From the NCBI RefSeq assembly GCF_000420645.1, contig NZ_ATVI01000005.1, positions 914,357 to 978,356 of the forward strand: a stretch of DNA of 64,000 nucleotides. The letters run 5' to 3'. Origin of the DNA: Nevskia ramosa DSM 11499. GTDB taxonomy: Bacteria; Pseudomonadota; Gammaproteobacteria; Nevskiales; Nevskiaceae. Position 1 is the stretch's first letter. Each line of letters opens with the position of its first letter. Shown one piece after another: positions 57,243 through 64,000 of this stretch. Both the position numbers and the translations under genes were made by a program. Below the pieces are notes generated by a model that ran no database searches, was not told the DNA's origin, and worked only from the letters and a program-made list of their open reading frames with translations.

Positions 57243-57312
57243 GGTTCGATCGGCGGGTAACGCGGACAAGCGATAATCAGGCCTGATTCGTACGCATCAG
57301 GAGTGGTTCGGC

Positions 57313-57702
57313 ATGTCCGGTCCCGCCAGAAACGGTCTGTTCCTCTACGCCAAGGATCTCGAACGCCTGGCCGGCTTCTACCAATCTCTGCTGGCGATGC
57401 GCCGTGTCCATGCGACGGCTGAACTGGTGGTGCTGCAGGTGCCGGACTCGGATATGCAGCTGGTCATTCACGCGATCCCCGTGCCGATCGCGGCGACGAT
57501 CACGATCACGACGCCACCGGTGCGCCGCGAAGACAGCGCGCTGAAATTCTTCCTGACCGTGCCCAGCCTGCCGGAAGCGCGGACGCTTGCAGCAAGCCTT
57601 GGCGGCGAGGTCTATACCGAGCAATGGCAGGGCCTGGGCTTCATCGTGTCCAATGCCTGCGATCCCGAAGGCAATATCTTTCAGCTGCGTGAGAGCTTGT
57701 GA
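57313..57702 (+). CDS. Glyoxalase/VOC-like protein
   Basis: The 129-residue protein has the VOC pattern: LFLYAKDLERLAGFYQSLL at the N-terminus, FFLTVPSLPEARTLAASLG in the second half and a C-terminal DPEGNIFQLRE strand that normally supplies a Glu metal ligand. The first-half His/Gln ligands are not clear, so metal binding is uncertain. It follows the DLH gene by 70 bp. The activity is unknown. Confidence 0.8.
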   Translation: MSGPARNGLFLYAKDLERLAGFYQSLLAMRRVHATAELVVLQVPDSDMQLVIHAIPVPIAATITITTPPVRREDSALKFFLTVPSLPEARTLAASLGGEVYTEQWQGLGFIVSNACDPEGNIFQLRESL

Positions 57703-57728
57703 TCAGGCGGTCAACCGACGGGGGCAGC

Positions 57729-58898
57729 ATGCTTCTCACCAGACGCACCCTTCTCAAGAGCAGCGCCTTGATGGGAACAGGGCTCGCGATCAAGCCTGCC
57801 GCTGCGGAGGCGGCGGTTTCGGACTCAGGGCTCGCCTCCGAAATCGGCGATGCCGCACGATCTGCCATCCGTTCAGGCGCATGTCCTGGTGTTGCCGTCC
57901 ATATTTCGCTGCGTGGACGCAGCCTGCTTTCGAGCAACTACGGTCTGGCCAACATCGAGACTGCCAGCGGACTGGCTGGCGGCAGCGTCTTTCGGATCGG
58001 CTCGCTCACCAAACAGTTCACGGCCGCCTTGGTGGTCAAGTTGGCGTCCGACGGCAAGCTGGACCTTAATGATGCGGTCTCGAAGCACCTTGCATGCTTC
58101 GCGGGCAGCCCATCATTCACAGTTCGTGAACTGCTGAACCATACAGCCGGGCTGCACAGTGATGAACAGAACGTCTCCTGTCAGACCGACCTTGCGAGGC
58201 CGAAGTCACAGATGGCATTGGCGCAGGAAATCAGCGCCCAATCCGTGCTGTTCGATTTCGAGCCCGGAACGGCCTGGCTGTACAGCAACGCAAATTACAT
58301 CGTGCTGGGAGCAGTGATCGAAACGCTCACCGCCATGTCGCTCGCCGATGCGGCGGCGGCCATGATCTTCAAGCCGCTGGGTCTCGACAAGACCGCTTTC
58401 GATTCGTCAGACGCGGTGGTTCCCGGAAGGGTGGATGGCTATTCACCTGTGGACGGTAGCCCAGGCGCGTTCACTCATCCAGCCTTCATCGAGATATCGG
58501 AAGCCGGTGGCGCCGGTGCCATGCGCTCCACTGCGAGCGACCTCGGTCGATGGCATCGCGCTCTGTTGGCGAATCGTCTTTTCGATAGACGTTTCGTGGA
58601 CGCAATGATCACGCCTGGCCGCTTGCGCGATGGTCGTCTCAGCGGAGAAAACCGATTCTCTCCAGACGATGCCAGCTACGGTGAGGTTGAGTACGGGATG
58701 GGGCTCTTGGTCTCACCCTCATCTCAAGCTCATCGCAGCGTTCTTCACTACGGCTTCATCAATGGTTTCTCGGCGTTTCTGGAAACCTTCATCGACCTGG
58801 GGTTGACGACGGTCGTTCTATGCAACGGAGACGTCGGGCCCGCGTTGCCTTTTCGAGCGGTGCGCAAGATTGTTTCAGCGCGAATCCTGAAAAGCTGA
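57729..58898 (+). CDS. Exported serine beta-lactamase-like hydrolase (class C / NylB-like fold)
   Basis: From the ATG at 57729 the product is 389 residues, with a Tat-like RR signal (TRRTLLKSSALMG). Active-site motifs are SxxK (S92-K95 in GSLTKQ) and YSN (Y185 in LYSNANY); near the C-terminus the KTG position is taken by HYGFING. The family includes class C beta-lactamases, DD-peptidases, esterases and the 6-aminohexanoate-dimer hydrolase NylB. The missing KTG means a beta-lactamase role should not be assumed. A GTG start at 57699 would overlap the VOC gene by 4 bp. Confidence 0.88.
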   Translation: MLLTRRTLLKSSALMGTGLAIKPAAAEAAVSDSGLASEIGDAARSAIRSGACPGVAVHISLRGRSLLSSNYGLANIETASGLAGGSVFRIGSLTKQFTAALVVKLASDGKLDLNDAVSKHLACFAGSPSFTVRELLNHTAGLHSDEQNVSCQTDLARPKSQMALAQEISAQSVLFDFEPGTAWLYSNANYIVLGAVIETLTAMSLADAAAAMIFKPLGLDKTAFDSSDAVVPGRVDGYSPVDGSPGAFTHPAFIEISEAGGAGAMRSTASDLGRWHRALLANRLFDRRFVDAMITPGRLRDGRLSGENRFSPDDASYGEVEYGMGLLVSPSSQAHRSVLHYGFINGFSAFLETFIDLGLTTVVLCNGDVGPALPFRAVRKIVSARILKS

Positions 58899-58962
58899 AC
58901 CCGGCCCCGAGCATCAGGATCATTGGCCTGAACTTGCTGCCCATCACCCTGGAATCCTGCGA

Positions 58963-59802
58963 ATGGCTCAGCCACAAAAGCCCATCAAACCCCCGATCGG
59001 CCCCGCAACCCGGCTCTGCATGTCACTGGCGGCGCGGCCGGGCAGCTTCGGCTCGCGCTTCCAGAACCGGCTCTACGAACATCTGGGTCTGGACTATGTC
59101 TACAAGGCGTTCACCACCACCGATCTGGCAGCGGCCGTCGGCGGCATTCGTGCGCTGGGCATCCGTGGCTGTGCGATCTCGATGCCGTTCAAGGAAGCGG
59201 TGATCCCGCTGCTTGATCGCCTCGAAGGCTCGGCAGTCGCCATCGACAGCGTCAACACCATCGTCAACAACGAAGGCCGACTCACCGGCTACAACACCGA
59301 CTACAGCGCGATCATCGACGTGCTGGCGCAGGCCGGGGTCACGCCGCAAACGTCCTTCCTGTTGCGAGGCTCGGGTGGCATGGCCAAGGCCGTGGCGGCA
59401 GCGCTGCGCGATCGTGGTCATCGCAGCGGCATCGTCGTCGCCCGCAACGAAACCAGTGGACGTGCGCTGGCCGAGGCCTATGGTTTTTCCTGGGCGGCCA
59501 GCACCGATGGCCTGGCCGCGCCGCTGCTGATCAATGCCACGCCGCTGGGCATGGCGGGGCCCGATGCCGACCAACTCGCGTTTCCCGAAGCGCTGATCGC
59601 CGGATCGGAGATCGTCTTCGACGTCGTCGCGCTGCCGGCGGAGACGCCGCTGATGCAGGCCGCTGAACGCCTTGGCCGGCGGCGAATCTCGGGTGCCGAC
59701 GTCATCGTGCTGCAGGCGCTGGAGCAGTTCGTGCTGTACACCGGCGTGCGGCCTGATGCCGACACGGTTGCGGAAGCAGCGGCCTTTGCCCGTTCGGCGT
59801 GA
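58963..59802 (+). CDS. Shikimate 5-dehydrogenase-like protein
   Basis: The 279-residue protein shows the AroE fold: an N-terminal substrate domain with ISMPFKEAVIPLLD (catalytic Lys), DSVNTIVN and GYNTDYSA (catalytic Asp), and a Rossmann domain with RGSGGMAKAVAAAL. The N-terminus is divergent (KPPIGPATRLCMSLAARPG) where AroE binds the shikimate carboxylate. It is therefore probably a paralogue with another substrate rather than the housekeeping AroE. It lies 64 bp after the beta-lactamase-like gene. Confidence 0.87.
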   Translation: MAQPQKPIKPPIGPATRLCMSLAARPGSFGSRFQNRLYEHLGLDYVYKAFTTTDLAAAVGGIRALGIRGCAISMPFKEAVIPLLDRLEGSAVAIDSVNTIVNNEGRLTGYNTDYSAIIDVLAQAGVTPQTSFLLRGSGGMAKAVAAALRDRGHRSGIVVARNETSGRALAEAYGFSWAASTDGLAAPLLINATPLGMAGPDADQLAFPEALIAGSEIVFDVVALPAETPLMQAAERLGRRRISGADVIVLQALEQFVLYTGVRPDADTVAEAAAFARSA

Positions 59803-59851
59803 AGATCGGACAAATTCGTCTCGCGGCATGCCCTGTGCGTGAGACGAACCT

Positions 59852-60466
59852 GTGAAATCAGACCCCATCGAAACGATCACCCATAGCTGGCTCGACGACG
59901 CGCATGCGCTGGTCGCCGGCTCGCTGTTCGTGGCGCTGGGGATGACCATGTTCTCGTATGCGGGCCTGCTCACCGGTGGCGTCGCAGGCATCGCCTTCCT
60001 CGCCAGCTATGCCAGCGGCTCGAGCGTGGCCTTGTTCTTCTTCCTGCTCAATCTTCCTTTCTTCGGCCTCGCCTGGTTCCGCCTCGGCCCCGAATTCACG
60101 ATCAAGAGCTTCGCCGCCGTCGCGCTGGTCTCGGTCTGCACCGCACTGGCGCCGAAGGTGGTGCGCTTCGAGTTCCTCAACCCCTGGCTGGCCTCGGTGC
60201 TCGGCGGCTTCCTGATCGGCTTCGGCCTGCTGGCGTTGTTGCGTCATGGCGCGAGCGTCGGCGGCGTCAACATCGTCGCCCAGTGGCTCCAGCAATCCCG
60301 AGGCCTGAGCGCCGGCAAGGTTCAGATGGCTGTGGATGTCGTCGTGGTGCTGGCGGCGCTGGTCGTCGTGTCGCCGGCCAGAGTCCTGCAATCGGTGGTC
60401 GGCGCGCTGGCGATTGGGGCCATCCTGGCCTTGAATCATCGGCCGGGGCGGTATCTCGGTGTTTGA
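59852..60466 (+). CDS. YitT family membrane protein
   Basis: The 204-residue protein has five to six transmembrane helices and the YitT pattern (LVAGSLFVALGMTMFSYAGL, LTGGVAGIAFLASYASG, RHGASVGGVNIVAQWLQ). It starts at GTG 59852. YitT proteins have no established general function, though transport is likely. The gene lies between the AroE-like gene and amidase 5. Confidence 0.85.
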   Translation: MKSDPIETITHSWLDDAHALVAGSLFVALGMTMFSYAGLLTGGVAGIAFLASYASGSSVALFFFLLNLPFFGLAWFRLGPEFTIKSFAAVALVSVCTALAPKVVRFEFLNPWLASVLGGFLIGFGLLALLRHGASVGGVNIVAQWLQQSRGLSAGKVQMAVDVVVVLAALVVVSPARVLQSVVGALAIGAILALNHRPGRYLGV

Positions 60467-60595
60467 GCGGAACGTGAAGCCCGAATCATCGTCATCACTC
60501 TAGGTGTGCAGGTCCCATCCACGACATAGGGTGACCGCAACCAGCCTCGTCTGAAGTGATGCGTCGACCCGGCGCTCACTGCCGAGGCTGACGAC

Positions 60596-62182
60596 ATGAC
60601 CCACCATCAGCGCCTGTGGAACCGCATGGCTTGCGCGCTGCTGTCGGCATCGCTGCTGGCATCGATCAGTCTGCAAGCCGGCGCCGCGAGCTTCGATCTG
60701 TCCACCGCCACGGTGGCCGATATCGATGCTGCCTTCGCCAGCGGTGCGCTGAACTCGGAGCAGCTGACCAAGCTCTATCTGGCGCGCATCGCCGCCTACG
60801 ACAAGAGCGGGCCGAAGCTGAATGCGGTGATCACCCTGAACCCGCAGGCGCTGGCTCAGGCGCGGGCGCTCGATATCGAGCGCAAGGCGGGCAGGCTGCG
60901 CTCGCCTTTGCATGGCATTCCGATCGTCATCAAGGATGTCTTCGATGTTGCCGGTCTGCCGACCACCGGCGGCACGGCGGCGCTGGCGCAATCGGTGCCG
61001 GCGCGGGATGCCGACATCATCGCGCGGCTGACCAGGGCCGGGGCGATCGTGCTGGCCAAGGTGAACCTGTCGGACTGGTTTTCGGACACACCGCCCGGTA
61101 CCACGACCGCGATCGGCCAGACCTTGTCGCCGTACAACCTCGCCAAGTACGTCGGCGGTTCCAGCGGCGGCACGGGGGCTGCGATGGCGGCCTGGTTCGG
61201 TGCGCTGGGCCTGGGCAGCGATACCGCCGGCAGCGTGCCGCATCCGGCGTCGCACAATGCCCTGGTCGGGCTCACCGCGACGCAGGGCCTGATCAGCCGG
61301 CGCGGGCAGATTGCGACTTCGCTGTCGCAGGAACGTCCGGGCCTGATGACCCGCAGTGTCTATGACGCCGCAGTGATGCTCGACGCCGTTGCCGGCTACG
61401 ACGGCGAAGACTTGGCGACGGCGAACAGCGTCGGCCATCTGCCGGACCAGAGCTATGCGTCGACGCTCGATGCGCAGAGCCTGAAGGGTGCCCGCATCGG
61501 CGTGCTGCGTGAACTGTTCTCCAGCGGGCCGGAACATCAGGAAACCCTGGCGGGCGTCGAAGTCGCGCTGCGCAAGCTGACGGCCAGCGGTGCGACGGTG
61601 GTTGATCCTGCCCGTACGCAGCTGGCTGATCTGCGCCGCGAAGTCGATGCCGCGAAGCTGTCCGACTTCGAGCGCGGCATTGCTCACGATGTCTACTTCG
61701 CGGCACTGCCGCCATCGGCGCCGGTGCACAGCCTGAACGATCTGATCCGTCTGGTCGGCGGTCAGTTGAAGCCTGAAACTCTGGCGGCGGCCAAGGCGCC
61801 GTCGCTCGATCACAACCCGGCTTATGGGGCGGCGCTCGCGCAGCGCGAGAAAGTCCGCAAGGCGATCCTCGAACTGCTCGATCGCGAAAAGCTCGACGCG
61901 CTGGTGTTCCCGTTCAAGACCTTCACCATTCCCAGCCTCGGTGCCGATTGGTCGAAGGCGCACTCGAACAATCCGCTGCATGCTTACACCGGCTTCCCGG
62001 CGCTGATCGTGCCGGCCGGTTTCACCAAGAGTGATGGCATGCCCTACGGCCTGATGTTTTTCGGAAGGCCCTGGAGCGAGCCGCGCCTGCTGTCGCTCGG
62101 CTACAGCTTCGAGCAGGCCACGCATGCGCGGCGAGCGCCGCCGCTGACGCCGGCCTTGCCGGGCGAGCGGTTCAAGTACTGA
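60596..62182 (+). CDS. Exported amidase-signature hydrolase 5
   Basis: The 528-residue protein has a signal peptide (to about 31, LQAGAA) and the triad K113 (PIVIKDV), S189 (VGGSSGGTG) and S213 (SDTAGSVPH). The residues after the nucleophile (AGSVPHPASH) differ from the GSVRGPS of amidases 1, 3 and 4, which suggests another specificity. It lies 4.5 kb after the tandem set, behind unrelated genes, and has its own 129-bp upstream region. It is more similar to amidase 2 than to the others in the middle part (SPYN, FSSGPEH and MVRSGPMHK segments). Confidence 0.92.
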   Translation: MTHHQRLWNRMACALLSASLLASISLQAGAASFDLSTATVADIDAAFASGALNSEQLTKLYLARIAAYDKSGPKLNAVITLNPQALAQARALDIERKAGRLRSPLHGIPIVIKDVFDVAGLPTTGGTAALAQSVPARDADIIARLTRAGAIVLAKVNLSDWFSDTPPGTTTAIGQTLSPYNLAKYVGGSSGGTGAAMAAWFGALGLGSDTAGSVPHPASHNALVGLTATQGLISRRGQIATSLSQERPGLMTRSVYDAAVMLDAVAGYDGEDLATANSVGHLPDQSYASTLDAQSLKGARIGVLRELFSSGPEHQETLAGVEVALRKLTASGATVVDPARTQLADLRREVDAAKLSDFERGIAHDVYFAALPPSAPVHSLNDLIRLVGGQLKPETLAAAKAPSLDHNPAYGAALAQREKVRKAILELLDREKLDALVFPFKTFTIPSLGADWSKAHSNNPLHAYTGFPALIVPAGFTKSDGMPYGLMFFGRPWSEPRLLSLGYSFEQATHARRAPPLTPALPGERFKY

Positions 62183-62334
62183 GGGTTTCCGTCCTGCCGA
62201 GCTGTGGGCCCGAGCAAATCGACAAGAGCCGTGGTCAAAAAAGTGGATTGCTCGGCGGAAAAGTCAACGTGGTGTCAATGTTCGATCGCGGTATCCATAA
62301 CGAACAACCCCAGACTCACGCTCAGGAGATTCCC

Positions 62335-62835
62335 ATGCGATCCATTCGTCTGACCCTGCTGGCCATGCTGTGCTCGGTGCCCCTCGCTCATGCGGCTGAT
62401 GGCAAGGGAATGACCTGGACCAAGCAAGCACACAGCAGCATGCTGGGAATCGATCAAGTGGGCTGCAATGGCGGCGCGGTGGACGGCTGCAATCCGTATC
62501 AGGGCGACACCAGTTGCAAGAACATCCTGCCGGTGCTGTGCGTGAAGAATGATGGTTCGACGCGGCCTCCTTACACGGCGTCGCCCTCCGAGTTCTACGA
62601 CGGCTGGCTCGGTGGCCAGATCACGACAACGCTGCCGATCCTGGGTGACGCACTGCGCTCGCGCACCGTTGGCGACAAGCTCTGCAGCAGCTCGTTCGGC
62701 AGCGGCTGGCGGATGGCGGAGTTCCACGACAACCCATCCGGCGGCTGGGGCTTCCGCGCCTATGGCAACGTTCGCAGCAGCCAGCACTTCTGGGTGGCGA
62801 TCAACGATCAGCCGGCGAACTGCTGGAATCCCTGA
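62335..62835 (+). CDS. Secreted Cys-rich hypothetical protein
   Basis: From the ATG at 62335 (AGGAG ribosome binding site) the product is 166 residues with a clear signal peptide (MRSIRLTLLAMLCSVPLAHA). The mature part has six Cys, enough for three disulfides, and an aromatic C-terminus (GWRMAEFHDNPSGGWGFRA, FWVAINDQPANCW). I do not recognise a named family, although the C-terminal pattern looks conserved rather than random. It may bind a surface or be a small exported effector; this is open. A terminator follows at 62872. Confidence 0.75.
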   Translation: MRSIRLTLLAMLCSVPLAHAADGKGMTWTKQAHSSMLGIDQVGCNGGAVDGCNPYQGDTSCKNILPVLCVKNDGSTRPPYTASPSEFYDGWLGGQITTTLPILGDALRSRTVGDKLCSSSFGSGWRMAEFHDNPSGGWGFRAYGNVRSSQHFWVAINDQPANCWNP

Positions 62836-62871
62836 TTCCGCCCTTTTGCAGTCACAGACCACGATTTCGAG

Positions 62872-62898
62872 AAGGGCCGCGAAAGCGGTCCTTTTCCT
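62872..62898 (+). terminator. Rho-independent terminator after the secreted protein
   Basis: The stem AAGGGCCGC / GCGGTCCTT (one wobble pair) closes around GAAA and runs into TTCCTGT, 36 bp after the stop codon. Confidence 0.7.
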
Positions 62899-63088
62899 GT
62901 CTGCGTGCAGGGCCGGACTAATGCTTTGGATTGCGCCGAGTGACTTGAACGGTCCTAGACGGCAAGCCGCACAACTGGGATACGCTCGCCGGGTTCTCGG
63001 GTTCGTGACGACAGAAGCCATGACTGCAACCCGACGTGGCAGTGACTCAGCGGGTTGATTTTCCAAGCAGCGAATAGCGAGGGACGAT

Positions 63089-63496
63089 ATGACCACCGAA
63101 CTCTTCTGTCTTCTGCTGACCGCGATACTCACCGGCCTGCTCTGGATTCCCGTAGTCATTGGCTATGTGACGTCGCGCGGCCTGCTCAGGCCCATCGACT
63201 ACAAGATTGCTCCGACCTCGCCGTTGCCGGAGTGGGTCAATCGCGCCAACCGCGCGCACGTCAATGCCGTCGAGAATTTCGCGACCTTCGCGGCGATCGT
63301 GCTGATTGCGAAGGCGGCCGGCGTGTCGACCGCGGTGACGGAAATCGCCGCTGCCGTGTTCTTCTACGCGCGCGTTGCGCACGCGGTGCTGCAGATCAGC
63401 GGATTCGGTCTGTTCAAGGCACGGACGGTGAGCTTCACCGTTGCCTGGCTCGCGTTCATGGCTTTCGCCATCGAACTGCTGAGGCAGGTGATCTGA
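63089..63496 (+). CDS. MAPEG family membrane protein
   Basis: The 135-residue protein has four hydrophobic helices and the MAPEG pattern RANRAHVNAVENFATFAAIV and FFYARVAHAVLQISG. MAPEG proteins act in eicosanoid and glutathione metabolism in eukaryotes; bacterial members have unclear roles. It stands alone between a terminator-containing gap (62836-63088) and the convergent amidase 6 gene. Confidence 0.9.
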   Translation: MTTELFCLLLTAILTGLLWIPVVIGYVTSRGLLRPIDYKIAPTSPLPEWVNRANRAHVNAVENFATFAAIVLIAKAAGVSTAVTEIAAAVFFYARVAHAVLQISGFGLFKARTVSFTVAWLAFMAFAIELLRQVI

Positions 63497-63521
63497 ATGG
63501 GCCGCGGGAAGCTGGACTGCG

Positions 63522-64000
63522 CTAGCCCACCGCGAACTCCGGTGGCTGCCTGAGCTGGAATCCGGTCGCATCCTGATAGGCCTTGGCCAGCGCCAGCAGC
63601 TTGGCCTCGGCGAACGGCTGCGCCATGAACAGCACACTGGTCGGCGCGCCGGTTTCGGCCCATCCATTCGGTAGCGCCAGGCCCGGATAGCAGGCGAGGT
63701 TGGCCATCTGCGAATGCTGCTGCGAGTAGTTCGGCGGTGGAGCCGGGATCGGAGCCGTGGCCCCTTCAGGCAGGCGCGGATTGCCGTTGGTGGACGGGGC
63801 GAGATAGACGTCGACGCTGGCCGTCGCCTCGGCGAGTTTCGCCATCATCATCGAGCGCAGGCGTTGCGATTGCAGGTATTCCACCGCAGGGATCATGCGG
63901 CTGGTGCGGAAGCGATCAGCGCGGCTCTTGTCGGTCATCAGCTTGTCGCGGCCGGACCGCAGCAGCTCGTCGAAGAACACCGCGGCCTCGACGCTGAGCA
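63522..64000 (-). CDS. Amidase-signature hydrolase 6, C-terminal part (5' end outside window)
   Basis: The frame is open to the window end and stops at 63522, giving the last 159 residues. The sequence resembles the C-terminus of amidase-signature enzymes: SVDVYLAPSTNGNP, NLACYPGLALPNGWAE, PTSVLFMAQPFAEAKLLAL and KAYQDATGFQ. The catalytic triad lies outside the window. It is convergent with the MAPEG gene, so it is not in the same transcript as the other amidases. Confidence 0.82.
   Translation of the reverse strand, partial: LSVEAAVFFDELLRSGRDKLMTDKSRADRFRTSRMIPAVEYLQSQRLRSMMMAKLAEATASVDVYLAPSTNGNPRLPEGATAPIPAPPPNYSQQHSQMANLACYPGLALPNGWAETGAPTSVLFMAQPFAEAKLLALAKAYQDATGFQLRQPPEFAVG

Noticed and set aside
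57729-58898. Calling the SxxK hydrolase a true antibiotic-resistance beta-lactamase
   Set aside because: The KTG-type third motif is replaced by HYG, and many esterases and peptidases share this fold.

Overview
The window reads as a chromosome segment of a high-G+C gammaproteobacterium. The strongest evidence is the order LysR - leuC - leuD - leuB - asd - fimV - truA - trpF - trpB - trpA - accD - folC - SPOR protein, which matches the Pseudomonas-type gammaproteobacterial arrangement, together with prmB-aroC and a FimV/HubP-family polar protein. A 750-bp palindromic intergenic element resembles sequences I associate with the xanthomonad/Nevskia side of the class. That lineage guess is an inference; no rRNA gene is present to settle it.

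Layout. 1-3.8 kb: three tandem minus-strand paralogues of exported CSLREA-type beta-helix proteins, the first cut by the window edge. 3.9-9.4 kb: a minus-strand operon SCO1 - psd - MoxR ATPase - DUF58 - TgpA-type transglutaminase. 9.5-11.9 kb: prmB, aroC and a small membrane protein. 11.9-12.7 kb: the palindromic element. 12.75-18.7 kb: yaeQ, two DMT transporters around an FAD oxidoreductase, a GST-like protein and a LysR regulator. 18.9-33.4 kb: the biosynthetic and housekeeping block (leucine, aspartate semialdehyde, FimV, tRNA pseudouridine, tryptophan, fatty acid, folate, SPOR). 33.4-33.8 kb: tRNA-Ser(TGA) and tRNA-Arg(TCT), separated by a long hairpin and an inverted copy of the tRNA-Ser 3' end. 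34.0-35.4 kb: a hemerythrin-like protein, a small exported Cys protein and a regulatory region.

35.4-64 kb is the most interesting part. It starts with an ECF sigma factor, a FecR anti-sigma factor and a TonB-dependent receptor with an STN signalling domain, which is the classic cell-surface signalling set. A paralogous receptor without STN and a complete TonB2-type energising operon follow (DUF3450, TtpC-like, ExbB, ExbD, ExbD, TonB, TPR protein). Directly after these come four tandem exported amidase-signature hydrolases. Further on are a Tat-type dienelactone-hydrolase-like protein, a VOC protein, a class-C beta-lactamase-like hydrolase, a shikimate-dehydrogenase-like protein, a YitT membrane protein, a fifth exported amidase, a secreted Cys-rich protein, a MAPEG protein and a sixth amidase cut by the window end. 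The five complete amidases all keep the Lys - cis-Ser - Ser triad.

A near-perfect sigma-54 promoter core lies 85 bp upstream of the ECF sigma gene, with a dyad about 180 bp further upstream. My working hypothesis is a nitrogen-responsive scavenging system: a ligand is sensed and imported by the receptors, and amide bonds are cleaved in the periplasm by the amidase set. The parts are recognisable; the substrate, the nitrogen link and the functional coupling are inference.
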